Origin: Temnopleurus reevesii
Lineage: Eukaryota > Echinodermata > Echinoidea > Temnopleuroida > Temnopleuridae
Reading direction: 5' to 3'
DNA length: 19,115 nucleotides
Assembly: GCA_036244855.1 (NCBI GenBank)
Contig: BQKZ01002901.1
Span: forward strand, 30,524-49,638
Position 1 is the stretch's first letter. Every line of letters begins with the position of its first letter. Made by a program: the position numbers and the translations under genes. The notes below the pieces were generated by a model. The model saw only the letters and a program-made list of their open reading frames with translations, was not told where the DNA came from and did not search any database. This document shows, in pieces, positions 1 to 8,441 of the stretch.

Positions 1-302
1 AAATTTGAATACATTACAAAAGTGGTCTGCGGATTAAAAATTTCAAAGGCAAAGTGATAAGACTTATCCAGGCCTAGGTCATAGGAAATAGGATGGGCTA
101 TTTTTTCAATTGTGAATCACTTGTTGAAGAAATTACATAATGGATTTACAGACAGATACGTAGGTGTGGAGAAAATGGTGTTAAATAGCTTTTAATCAGT
201 TTGAAGTTATTTCATCACATAAAGTGACACGGAAACTATCTATTGTTGTGGGTTCTTGCATGAATGAACAGGTATTTCCCACACATAAATCACACTGCTT
301 CT

Positions 303-808
303 TTAAGGGGAACTTCACCCAGACATTGAGCAGCTCTCAATGGATGAGAACAATACAATGATCAAACTGTGAAAATCTGAGCAAAATCCGACTATCCATT
401 GAAAAGTTATGAATTTTCAAATCTTTGATTTCTCCCCCTCATGGGCTCCTTAAATTGGCAACATACAGACGCAAAATGGCTGCAAAGATGGGAAAACTCT
501 CTATTTACTGTGTACACAACATTTAACATTTTGATCCTTTTAACGAAAAGTAGGCAAAGAATAAAAAAAGATTCATCCCAAAATGCATTCAGAATCAATA
601 TGTCCATGAGGAGAAAAATGTTTTTTTTTTCTAGGAAAAAAAGAAATTATGTAAAAAGTGAATGGAGGGTTCTTCATGTCGGGAGTCATTTTGTGCCTGT
701 AGGTTGCCAATTTAAGGAGCCTGTAAGGGTAGGAAATCAAAATTTTGAAATTCATAATGTTTGAATGAATTGGGAGCACATGAATGTCTGGGTAAGGTTC
801 CCCTTTAA
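303..808. mobile_element. Foldback MITE with ~200-bp inverted arms
   Basis: The ends are inverted copies: TTTAAGGGGAACTTCACCC on the left matches the reverse complement of the right end, TTAAAGGGGAACCTTACCC. The pairing continues inward. The left segment around 410-500 (GGCTCCTTAAATTGGCAAC) is found inverted at about 640-770, including the neighbouring cAAAATG tract. TTAA lies at both edges (303-306 and 805-808), which would fit a TTAA target duplication, but the exact terminus is ambiguous by one or two bases. There is no transposase, so the element is non-autonomous. Short reading frames on both strands here follow from the inverted repeat and I do not consider them genes. The superfamily is not certain. 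Confidence 0.8.
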
Positions 809-1804
809 TTCAGGTTACATATAGGCTACTGTATTGTTATGGGAAGTACGACTTCAATGGAAACAGGCCTATATCTGTTTCAAATTGACTCAATTTCCTA
901 TTGAGCTTCCAATATAACAGCAGTATAATAGGTTAGTTTGCTTTATAGCACGTACTATGCAAATTTGATGCCTACTTTTAGACAAAGGTTGTTCTTAACA
1001 ATACAAACGCTTGCTCGAGGTTTGCCCGACATAGCAACAAGAAATGCTTGCAGGCTGAATTCCACATACCGTAGTTAAATTGTTACTGGCCCGTTAAAGG
1101 AATAAAATGCTACTACAGTTGTGGGCAAATTAATAAATTTGCCTGTTGTTACCATTTCTCTCTCTCGAGACTTGTTGATCATGTGTAGGTAATGTTTTGC
1201 AAAAGAACTAATTCATTAGCACGAAAGAAATTGGCAATTTGGGAAATGGAGATGAATTCATTGCATTTTATGATATTCTCTGACAAGAAAATACCACTGA
1301 AAATTTCTCATTCCATGCTCGCTAAACCAACTCTAACGCTTAAATGATTTTAAACATGTAGATGTAAAGTAGATGGATAGATAAAGTCCTTGGTTTTAAA
1401 ATGTCAATCATGGCAGTCAAAAGGCTGAATTACTATTGACAATAAAAAGGACTTCATACAAGAATTCTCAACAAATGACATTGAGAAAGAATTGCCCAGA
1501 TACACACCTTTCTATTCTACTGTATGTATGGTGCTGTCAAGTAAACATAGCTTCAGACATTGGCAATGGAACAGTTTTGTGAAGCAAAGTTTGAGGGTGG
1601 CAAGCCTTCATTCTCTAAGGTATTGTCCCTATATAATAGCTTGCAACCCCCTAAAGCTATGTTTGATGAAGGCGTTCCAGTCTAGGGCCAAAACATACTT
1701 CTTTGGATGCCCTCAAATGACTTAATTTTTTTTAAGTGTTAGTCGGAAGAAATTTTTAAAAATATCTTTAATATTTTTAACACAATTTCAAAAATTCATG
1801 AAGT
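809..1804. other. AT-rich non-coding stretch
   Basis: No gene is recognised. A 77-codon frame at 1492-1725 has no splice context or family resemblance. Two small inverted repeats occur: GGCAAATT/AATTTGCC at about 1124-1143, and a looser pair at about 1384-1409 and 1435-1455 sharing AAGTCCTT and TGTCAAT. Both are short enough to arise by chance in this base composition. Confidence 0.6.
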
Positions 1805-1976
1805 CTGGAGGGTATTGTTCAAAATCAACTGCAAACCAACTGCAACTTTGCACATTGTAACGCACATTTTCATTCGCGCATTTAACAAGACGCGCATGAA
1901 ACAGGGATTTTGATTGGCACATTCCGATCAACTGAAACTTGCGATCAATTGCAACTTTTGAACAACAATCCCTAAG
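1805..1976 (+). mobile_element. MITE family 1, copy 1 of 3
   Basis: About 172 bp with inverted ends: CTGGAGGGTATTGTTCAAAA on the left, and on the right the reverse complement of CTTAGGGATTGTTGTTCAAA. The interior holds GCAACTT/GCAACTG subrepeats and the diagnostic tracts GCGCATGAAAC and TTTTGATTGGCAC. The same tracts occur inverted at 7857-8036 and in the same orientation at 18548-18700. The target duplication is not clear. There is no coding capacity. The family name and superfamily are unknown to me. Confidence 0.8.
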
Positions 1977-2111
1977 TAGGCATAAGATTCATGATCATTC
2001 AGCACAAGAGGATGGGGATGAAGAGACAAAGAGCTGAAAACATCTTTTCATATTTCACAAGCTTACTTTTAATTTTCCAGTGATTTTTCAATTTTGCTTT
2101 ACAAAATTCAG

Positions 2112-2279
2112 GTTGGGTCATTTTCAGAGAGTCGGGATTATTTCTTCTGGCCAAGCTGGTATACGGTGGCCCAAAAGTATACAGAAGAACAGGCCATATG
2201 TGCTGTCAAGTTTGTGGCCAGGACCTTGTTTCATGAAGCTGTTTGTAGAGGTACACAGGACTCTACAAATGACTGGTAA
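2112..2279 (+). CDS. Possible internal exon, unrecognised
   Basis: A pyrimidine-rich tract ending in AAATTCAG precedes an open frame that starts at the GTT codon at 2112. Its first ~36 codons read like real protein, with an aromatic-rich stretch (DYFFWPSWY) followed by a helical-looking AQKYTEEQAICAVKF. The codons look less AT-rich than the surroundings. The frame then runs into a MITE (from about 2221) and stops at 2277-2279. AGAG/GTACAC near 2250 is the best donor but lies inside the MITE. An overlapping frame is also open, which weakens the case. I recognise no family. It could be a real exon, an exonised repeat junction, a decayed exon or chance. Confidence 0.2.
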   Translation, partial: VGSFSESRDYFFWPSWYTVAQKYTEEQAICAVKFVARTLFHEAVCRGTQDSTNDW

Positions 2280-2390
2280 CCTTTTTCTGCACTCGATGAT
2301 CACTTTGGTGCTGAATCGCAAAGTCTGAAGAAGGGTCACCAGTCATTTGTAAAGTCGTGTTTCACTTGCAAAATGCATAAAACTAGGGAT
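2221..2390. mobile_element. MITE family 2 (hairpin type)
   Basis: About 170 bp that folds on itself. ACAAATGACTGGTAACC at 2265-2281 pairs with GGTCACCAGTCATTTGT at 2334-2350 (16 of 17). Weaker pairing continues outward, so CCTTGTTTCATGAAG near the left end matches the reverse complement of the sequence around 2370-2388. The terminal CTTGTTTCATGAAGCTGTTTG pattern resembles, from memory, a MITE type widespread in marine invertebrates and fish. It has no coding potential. A clear target duplication is not visible. Confidence 0.7.
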
Positions 2391-2443
2391 GCAAAGTATG
2401 AGGTCTAGGATTCATGATTAGTGTCCCGAGTCATAAACACTAT

Positions 2444-2755
2444 GGCCCGTATTCCGATAGCGAGGTTTAAGTTAACCCTGGTCTAAATCTGTGGTTTAAG
2501 TATGGGTAGCCAAAAGTGCCAAAACTTTATTTACAATGTATACTTCTAATGTTAACGGGTCTCTTTTCCCATGCCCTAATAATGTAGAAAATTATTGAAG
2601 TTTTTATTCCCAGACAGTTTTAACTACTATGAGTGCCAAATATGCTGGTAAATCAAACATCGACTGTTATAGATTCAAGCCTCTTTTGGCTTCCCATACT
2701 TAAACCACATATTAAAACTCTAGTTTAAGTTAAACCTGACATCAGAATATGGGCC
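2444..2755. mobile_element. MITE family 3, TAT-flanked
   Basis: A 312-bp element with long imperfect inverted ends. The left end GGCCCGTATTCCGATAG and the right end (reverse complement GGCCCATATTCTGATG) are followed on both sides by GGTTTAAGTTAACCC/GGTTTAACTTAAAC, then TGTGGTTTAAGTATGGG and AGCCAAAAG. Arms reach roughly 75 bp. The element is bracketed by TAT on each side (2441-2443 and 2756-2758), which could be a TA or TAT target duplication. The middle (about 2525-2670) is unpaired AT-rich sequence with no gene. Confidence 0.85.
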
Positions 2756-3055
2756 TATGTCCCTAGTCCATGAAGCAAAATTCAGTTCATGTGGTTACAC
2801 ATTTTGTGCACGCGAGGTGACAAATTATGCATCCCACATTATAATATTATGTCTCAAATTATTGCAAATTTCATGACATATTGGAAAAATTTACAGCGCA
2901 AACAAGCTATCATCGTGTGTACCTCTAGGCTTCCAAATTATTCAGAAATACTTACAAAGATGAGAAGGTTCAGGAAAACCAGGATGAATTTAAGACAGTT
3001 CTGAGCGCAACCCTGCATGGTGATAGTCTTCGGTTCGCCTTACAAACAAGAAAAT

Positions 3056-3138
3056 CTGAAAAGAACAGAGAGAGAGTAAAAAGCTTATCATTAACAAATA
3101 AACACTGCATAAGCAATCCAAATGTATAAATCTATAGA
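3056..3138 (+). repeat. Local direct duplication, copy 1
   Basis: This block is repeated at 3271-3349 with indels. Shared anchors are CTGAAAAGAA, AATAAACACTG, a GAGCA/AAGCA tract and ACAAATGTA-like sequence. The spacing is about 215 bp. It is diverged, so the duplication is old. There is no coding content. Confidence 0.65.
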
Positions 3139-3270
3139 CATGTTCCTGTATTAATTGGGTTGATTGATTAACAGCATATGTATCTAACGAGTATTAAAAA
3201 TTCCAATGGTATATTCTATCTCTCTGTACAAGGTATATAAATGACTTGTTCTTGCTATTTTGAGTCCAAG

Positions 3271-3349
3271 CTGAAAAGAAGAGAGAAAAAATGAAAGGCT
3301 TATTTTCTAATAAACACTGAATGAGCATTACAAATGTAGAAATTTAGTC
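3271..3349 (+). repeat. Local direct duplication, copy 2
   Basis: Second copy of the block at 3056-3138, same orientation, diverged by substitutions and small indels. The sequence between the copies (3139-3270) is unique AT-rich DNA. Confidence 0.65.
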
Positions 3350-3598
3350 AGGATGAAGATGAATTTGAGTGTTTTCCATCAGTAATCCAATGATTTATGC
3401 CAGGCAATTGTAAGAGGGCAACCTCTTGTTTTATTTGAGGGAGTGTGCATGGTGAACTGAGCTTGGCATATTTTGATTTTACGGTTTGACTTTGCCTTTT
3501 ATACTGGAATCGTACAGCAGTTAGTTTGAAGAAAACATTGATTTCACGTAAATTCATGGCTTTCATCCTGAATGAATGACTGAGAGCATGGCCATTTT

Positions 3599-3670
3599 CC
3601 TTTTCTCTCACTCTTGTTCAAATGTATTTCTTCTCCTTTTCTCTCACTTTTGTTCAAATGTATTTCTTCT
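3599..3670 (+). repeat. 36-bp tandem duplication (2 copies)
   Basis: Two head-to-tail 36-bp units, 3599-3634 and 3635-3670, differ at one position (CACTCTTG versus CACTTTTG). The unit is pyrimidine-rich (CCTTTTCTCTCAC...). The near identity indicates a recent slippage or unequal-exchange event, and the site is likely to be length-polymorphic. Confidence 0.9.
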
Positions 3671-4354
3671 CCTTCCCTACAATGCACTTTGGATGTTACA
3701 AAGGCACTTTATAAAGAGCTTTAGTACAGGGCTTTGATTTTCACTTTGATTGGACTCCTAATTACATATTCAAAGCATTGTTTAAGGAAAGATCATTTAC
3801 TAAAAAAAATGTAGTACCTTTTGCCATGATATTGTACATTATTTGAGAGTAAGTTGTGTAAATTCCAGCATCATACCACTAACATTTATAACATAAATAA
3901 AGGTCAAAGTAACCTATGTTTTGTGTGGAATTTATTGCATCAAAAAAATTGTTCAGCAGTTTGGGTTAATCTCTACCGCATGCATATTCTAGAACGGTTG
4001 ACATCTCTGTGCATAATACCTGTGACCGATTTTGAATTGCACCCGAATGAATGCACGGTTTGACCTTAAAAAGACTCTTCTCTTTCGGGCTACCACTCCC
4101 TCTCTTGAATGGTAAAATAAACACAATATTCATTCAATTGGCATGTCGAAAGTACAGTGGAGAAGGCACGGAGTGAATTTAAAGGGAAGTACAGAAATTT
4201 AGGGTGAATTATCGTTGCTTGTTTGCTCTATTACTATAAGAATCAATATTTTGGCGAACGCAAATTGTAATAAAAGCTACATGATAACAGTACTTATCCA
4301 ATAAACGAGAGCTAAGAAGTGAAAGAGGAACTTTACAGTGTAGCTTTAAAGCAG
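3671..4354. other. Non-coding stretch, nothing recognised
   Basis: AT-rich sequence with short random frames on both strands. No splice-framed exon, promoter or repeat boundary could be supported. A TTTAAAGGGAAGTAC tract near 4184 resembles the ends of the 303-808 element only superficially, and no inverted partner was found. Confidence 0.5.
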
Positions 4355-4491
4355 ATTCACTGAATTTCAAACATTTTTCACATATCAGCAAATTGTTACT
4401 TTAACATTTTGATAGATTATTGTGCACAAGTCTATGGGAATCTAATGCGTTAAAATTTTTAGTGAGTTTATGGTTGCAAAATTCGCAAAAA
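4355..4491 (+). repeat. Dispersed repeat B, fragment
   Basis: This block aligns with the units at 13.2-13.65 kb and 14.3-14.55 kb. Shared landmarks in order are GAATTTCA, a CACATA tract, GTTACTTT/GTTATTTT, TTTTGAtAGATTATT, CACAAGTCTATGGG and a 3' part rich in AAAATTCGC. It carries many substitutions, so it is an old copy. Repeat B has no recognisable coding sequence or terminal structure, and I cannot assign it to a known transposon class. Confidence 0.65.
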
Positions 4492-4609
4492 TATACTTTG
4501 TTTAAAATGCATTCTCAATCTTCAAAATTACCAACACCGAGCCTGATGTTTTAAAAGCCAACAGAGCTATGAGGCAATTACATGTATGCATTTAAAGGAA
4601 CATAGATTC

Positions 4610-4736
4610 TTGCCAGGTACATTTTGAGGATTGATTTCTTGCTAAAGAAAATCAACATCAAGGGTGGGATTTGAACCGCAATCCCTCAAGTTGAAAGGCG
4701 AGAGTCTAAACCTCTACACCACGACGATGCCTCCAC
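4610..4736 (-). mobile_element. tRNA-derived SINE, 5' part
   Basis: Read on the minus strand, the head holds a perfect polymerase III A box (TGGTGTAGAGG, plus-strand 4711-4721) and a perfect B box (GGTTCAAATCC, 4667-4677) at tRNA-like spacing. The 5' end (GGAGGCA) has no complementary 3' acceptor strand, so this is not a functional tRNA. The following body (TTTCTTTAGCAAGAAAT on minus) matches the second SINE near 5450. It appears truncated beyond about 4610. Confidence 0.85.
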
Positions 4737-5318
4737 ATGTGTATTTCAAGCAATCAACACCTCATAATAATTATTGTTTCAAAATTTACCAGCATTTTTG
4801 GCATCTATAGTTCAAGGCCCACACGAACAAACACAAAACCCACTAACAGACACATTCCTTGCACAGTGACCGAACACAAATTCTAGTTTTGATTCACTGC
4901 TCCTGTATTGAAACCAATTGAAATTATCCGGAGGGCCATGTGTACAGAGTAGGCGAAGGGAAAGGAAAGGAAAATAGAAGAGTAAACAGAAGGAAATCAA
5001 CAAAAGGTGTTCCACACCCCTAACATTCCATCCTTATTCATAGTCTACACATGATCCGCTTAGTCTGCCAGCTCAGACCCTGTAGTTTATTTCAGTTGCT
5101 AGAAGGGGGTTATTGATATGATTATCATTTATTAACCTAGGGTAGACGATTCAGGATTTACAAACTTTTCTGTCAACTGGCCCTGTATTTCTATATTCTT
5201 TTGCTTAAAATGAATTGTATTACATAGTATTAATTTGAACTTTGTCAATAATTTGCTGTAATTGCGGAAATAAATGAAATGAAAAATTAATAGAGAACCC
5301 TGATTATAGGATTCAATC

Positions 5319-5545
5319 ATGCAATCTTATGCACCTTTCCCACACCCTTGGGAGAATCCCAGCAGGGTGCTTCTAGGCTCTGGATGCTTTCAGCTAGTTC
5401 TCAATCACACCTGGGTAGAGTGCAGCGGAATGTTGATAAATTTCTTGCTGAAGGAAAAACTACTGTGGATGGGTTTCAAACTGCAACCCTCTTATTTGAA
5501 AGGCGAGCATCAGAACCGCTACACCACATAGCAAAACCTTTAAAT
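5319..5545 (-). mobile_element. tRNA-derived SINE, longer copy
   Basis: This is in the same minus orientation as the SINE at 4610-4736. The A box TGGTGTAGCGG (plus-strand 5516-5526) is intact, but the B box is decayed to AGTTTGAAACC (5472-5482), so polymerase III activity is unlikely. The body continues on minus with TTCCTTCAGCAAGAAATTTA and a CACTCTACCCAGGTGTG block, which from memory are hallmarks of abundant sea urchin SINEs. It ends in sequence rich in CCCAGCAGGG-type motifs (plus strand) near 5350. The 70- and 66-codon plus-strand frames here are by-products of the SINE. Confidence 0.85.
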
Positions 5546-6360
5546 TAAGTGACACCAAGCTCCTGTACTTCAGTGAGTTCTTTGCCATGCTACTGTTTCC
5601 TTCTGGATAGTGAGTATTAAATGCTAAATGAAAATCGTAAACTAGGTATGTATTTGTAGACTAATATCTGGTAGGATATGCATTGAAATAGACAAACGAC
5701 ATCCTGCACTCAATAGTACACCAATTTATATTCTGTACGAGGCTTGCATGTTTAAATAATATAAATCAGATCTGTAGACCAGGGATGGATATACAATCTA
5801 ATAATACATCTATGTCCATGTAGACCAAATGAAAGTACAAGAATATCATTTGTACACAAATCTATGGGTGCATATTTTTCTAACATAGACTGTAGGAAGT
5901 TTTTTTATTTACACTATTAATCACAAAATCATGTAATATTACTTTTGAAAGTATTTTTGTCAGCTTTATATCACTTTCCTCTGATACATATAGAATCTCA
6001 AGTGAATCATTTTGTATTTTGTATTTTACTATGAGAGTAATTTGTATTTCATCATTAGTGTAATTGCTTGAATTTCCAATCCATATTTTGTAACTTCATT
6101 TGTATTTCAGCTTTTTGCTGCAAGGAAAGCTTTAACAATTCATGTTAAATAAACCATCACTAGCTTACAATGTATACATGATATTTGCTAGCAGAGCAAA
6201 TAAAGGATATGGGACAGAAAAGAAACATTTTCCAAAGACCCCAACCATCCCCCAAAATTTGACAAATTAATTTTCTCCATTCAATGAGAGCGCAATAATT
6301 CCAAGGGTTGGTTCCCCTATAATAACAAATCACAATAAACTATTTGAAATGTCATTTTCA
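5546..6360. other. AT-rich non-coding stretch
   Basis: No gene is recognised. A short piece near 5851-5870 (TACACAAATCTATGGG) resembles the CACAAGTCTATGGG landmark of repeat B but is too short to call. 6010-6110 is a simple TTTGTATTT-rich tract. Confidence 0.5.
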
Positions 6361-6553
6361 GACTTTATAGGGCTTTAACCCCATTAAGAGCCTTCTTTTC
6401 AACATAAAATCAGTTCCAGAAATAAATAGGACATTCCTGGGCATCCAAACAAATCTTATTGGTCTCGTTCCCAGCATGGCCATTCCATTAGTAAGCTCAT
6501 TAATAGTGAAAGTCTTGTTTGGCCTATCATTACATCATCATCAGTATGCTAAT
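6361..6553 (+). repeat. Duplicated segment, copy a (constrained core)
   Basis: This segment recurs in direct orientation at 6905-7097. The outer 100 bp (6361-6460) match with many substitutions and indels, whereas the inner 93 bp (6461-6553) differ from copy b at only 3 positions (90/93). The core carries homeodomain-type ATTA/TAAT sites (CATTAG, CATTAATAG), a TEAD-like CATTCC and a POU-like ATGCTAAT. Core conservation with decayed flanks suggests selection, as for a cis-regulatory element, but gene conversion is an alternative. There is no open frame to suggest coding. Confidence 0.75.
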
Positions 6554-6594
6554 TTATGTTCGGTCGTAATCATGTGCGTTTTCATAATTTTGTC

Positions 6595-6622
6595 GGATTA
6601 ATGAGTTGTCTGACTCTAATCC
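6595..6622. promoter_or_regulatory. Inverted pair of Otx/bicoid-type sites
   Basis: GGATTA (6595-6600) and TAATCC (6617-6622) form an inverted pair 16 bp apart, matching the Otx-type homeodomain core. The sites lie between the two copies of the duplicated segment. Six-base cores are common by chance, so function is inferred only. Confidence 0.3.
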
Positions 6623-6664
6623 GTTTTTATGTAATGTCTATTTCGTGCACCAATTATTCAAAAT

Positions 6665-6729
6665 GTCGGCCTCGTGAGCTGTCGGACTCGTGGGCTGTCG
6701 AAATCGTGGGCTGTCGGACTCGTCGGCAG
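6665..6729 (+). repeat. CpG-rich 16-bp minisatellite
   Basis: Three consecutive 16-bp units start at 6672, 6688 and 6704, based on TCGTGGGCTGTCGGAC. Partial units flank them (GTCGGCC before, TCGTCGGCAG after). A decayed relative (TAATGAGTTGTCTGAC, 12/16) lies upstream at about 6599-6614. The tract is strikingly CpG-rich against AT-rich surroundings. A 74-codon frame crosses it but ends without any recognisable domain. Confidence 0.8.
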
Positions 6730-6904
6730 TACCCTAGACCTACCACTTCCGAAGGTGTACTTTCTCAAAGAAAGTATTAAAACAAGAAGGTATTCTTAGC
6801 AATAGCATGGTCTTCAGATCAATAAACTATCATGCAACCTGGAACTTTATTTTCATTCATATTAGAATAATAAACATGTGAATACCCAGAATGTCATTTG
6901 GAGG

Positions 6905-7097
6905 TGTTATAGGGCTCTTAACCCCCATTCAAAACATTTTTTTCCCCACATAAATCAATTCCAGAAATAAAAAGGTAATTCTAGGGCATCCACACAATTT
7001 TACTGGTCTCGTTCACAGCATGGCCATTCCATTAGTAAGCTCATTAATAGTGAAAGTCTTGTTTGGTCCATCATTACATCATCATCAGTATGCTAAT
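6905..7097 (+). repeat. Duplicated segment, copy b
   Basis: Direct-orientation partner of 6361-6553, about 544 bp downstream. The core 7005-7097 is 90/93 identical to 6461-6553, and its three changes are one A/C and a CT/TC swap. The outer part (6905-7004) keeps TATAGGGCT, AACCCC, TTCCAGAAATAAA and GGGCATCCA but has diverged with indels. Similarity stops immediately after GCTAAT in both copies. Confidence 0.75.
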
Positions 7098-7302
7098 CAT
7101 TTTAATGGCATCAACAGCTGTACTGCCTAGTCTACACATTCAGACTGTGTAAATACCCAAAATGAGTGTAAAATTGGCTCTACTTTTTAACAGCATAGTC
7201 ATACCAGGGATCCCTGGCCATACCAAAACAGGTTTAAATATAAGCAGCTCATATGATAGCTTTGAAACTAAAATGTTTGAAAGTATGACAGAATAGGATG
7301 TA

Positions 7303-7477
7303 CAGGCAAACCTCGTTATAAAGAGCACTGATATTACGAGCTCTCGTTATAACAAGGTAATTTTCCTGGTCCCAACTCTTTGTATTTTATTGTATTTTAA
7401 CCCTGATATAACAAGGTTTCAATATAAAGAGGTAATTCCTCTGGTCCCGACGACCTCGTTATAACGAGGTTTGACTG
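7303..7477. mobile_element. Pogo/Tigger-like MITE with TA duplication
   Basis: A 175-bp element bounded by CAGGCAAACCTCGTTATAA on the left and the reverse complement of CAGTCAAACCTCGTTATAAC on the right, each flanked by TA (7301-7302 and 7478-7479). CAGT/CAGG termini, TA target duplication and ends rich in CTCGTTATAACGAGG are typical of non-autonomous pogo/Tigger (Tc1/mariner) elements. Internal GGTAATTnnCCTGGTCCC motifs are also paired between the halves. No transposase remains. Confidence 0.9.
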
Positions 7478-7512
7478 TATATAGAAGAGAGCAGAAATAG
7501 ATCAACACTCAG

Positions 7513-7620
7513 CACGCTGAAATGATCATGCTTTACTTGCCAAAACTCCTTACATAGGTGCTTAATACTCGAGAAAGATACGTCTCCAGTTGGTCATTTA
7601 CAGATTATCAATGTTGAATT
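7513..7620 (+). repeat. Old direct duplication, copy 1
   Basis: This aligns with 7665-7780. Shared landmarks in order are TGAAATGA, CATGCTTT/CACGCTTT, CTTGCCAAA/CTCGCCAAA, GCTTAAT, GAGAAAGATA and GATTATCAATGTT/GATAATCAATGTT. Identity is modest with small indels. No coding frame spans both copies. Confidence 0.65.
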
Positions 7621-7664
7621 GATTGTATCATGAAATATAACAAAAACGCTGTGTGTGGATTGTG

Positions 7665-7780
7665 AAATGAGCACGCTTTCCTCGCCAAAGCCCCTCCCAG
7701 AGGTTTACCAGCGCTTAATGGTTTGCCGGAGAAAGATAAGCCTGCAACTGGTCACTTGTAGATAATCAATGTTAATTTAT
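7665..7780 (+). repeat. Old direct duplication, copy 2
   Basis: Partner of 7513-7620 at a spacing of about 152 bp, same orientation. It contains an inserted stretch (around ACCAGCGC) absent from copy 1. It lies directly downstream of the pogo-like MITE. Confidence 0.65.
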
Positions 7781-7856
7781 AATAGATATATCCAAAATGG
7801 TTTGTCAATGTAAGGGGGAGGAAAGCGGGCGAGGCTGTAACACACACACAGCGTCA

Positions 7857-8036
7857 CTAAGGGGGTGTTGTTCAAAAATTGCAATCGATAGCAAGTTGCA
7901 ATTTCTTGGAATGCCCCAATCAAAATCTTTGTTTCGTGCGAGTATTGTTAGAAAATGCGCGTAACAATTTGCAACTGATTTGCAACTGATTTGCAATTGA
8001 TTTGCGATCGGTTGCAACTTTTGAACAACACCCCCG
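7857..8036 (-). mobile_element. MITE family 1, copy 2 (inverted)
   Basis: About 180 bp, starting CTAAGGGGGTGTTGTTCAAA and ending with the reverse complement of GGGGGTGTTGTTCAAAAG. The best-preserved ends of the three copies are here. The interior (ATGCCCCAATCAAAATC, AAATGCGCGTAAC) is the reverse complement of copy 1. One arm has an expanded 11-bp subrepeat, GCAACTGATTT at 7971-7981 and 7982-7992, then GCAATTGATTT at 7993-8003 and a degenerate fourth unit. No coding capacity. Confidence 0.85.
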
Positions 8037-8291
8037 AAAATTTCCTCGAATATGGAAGAGTACATGTCCATATCTCAAAATCAACTTGAATTTCAAGCTT
8101 CTTCATCCATAAACAACATCCTGCCTGTCCTCAGAAATCCCCACGCATATCATTATTTATGGATTTCCATTTCATCAAGTCTACCGTTCTAGACCACCGT
8201 TTTTAGACCCTTAATTGCCAATGTTAAAAAAACGGCCCATTGGGCCTGAAAGAACAATGTTTCATGGCCTGATACATATGTCTGTAAGAAG

Positions 8292-8441
8292 ATGATTGCA
8301 CTAATTACATATTCTTTTGTCTTATCATAACCCGAAGTAATATTGTCATAAAGTCACTCTCTGCTTTATGTGTCCACATTTAAGCAAAGTATGTCATATA
8401 GGCTTTGATAAGACAAAAGAACATGTAATTAGCATAATCAT
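8292..8441. repeat. 35-bp inverted repeat, 80-bp spacer
   Basis: The left arm 8292-8326 and right arm 8407-8441 are inverted copies with 31 of 35 positions paired. Each arm contains CTAATTACAT (homeodomain-type) and TTCTTTTGTCTTATC ending in a GATA-type site. The spacer is unique. The perfect inner stretch of 15 bp exceeds chance expectation. It could be a symmetric regulatory element or a very short remnant of a mobile element. No TSD is evident. Confidence 0.75.

Noticed and set aside
441..764. 107-codon plus-strand frame
   Set aside because: It lies wholly inside the foldback element, and matching frames occur on the opposite strand because of the inverted arms.
4181..4390. Possible MITE starting TTTAAAGGGAAG
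   Set aside because: I found no inverted partner at a plausible right end.
4661..4733. tRNA gene on the minus strand
   Set aside because: The A and B boxes are perfect, but the acceptor strands do not pair and the anticodon arm is degenerate. It continues into a SINE body shared with 5319-5545.
7971..8015. CRISPR-like short regular repeats
   Set aside because: The 11-bp units are contiguous with no spacers and belong to a MITE arm; the genome is eukaryotic.
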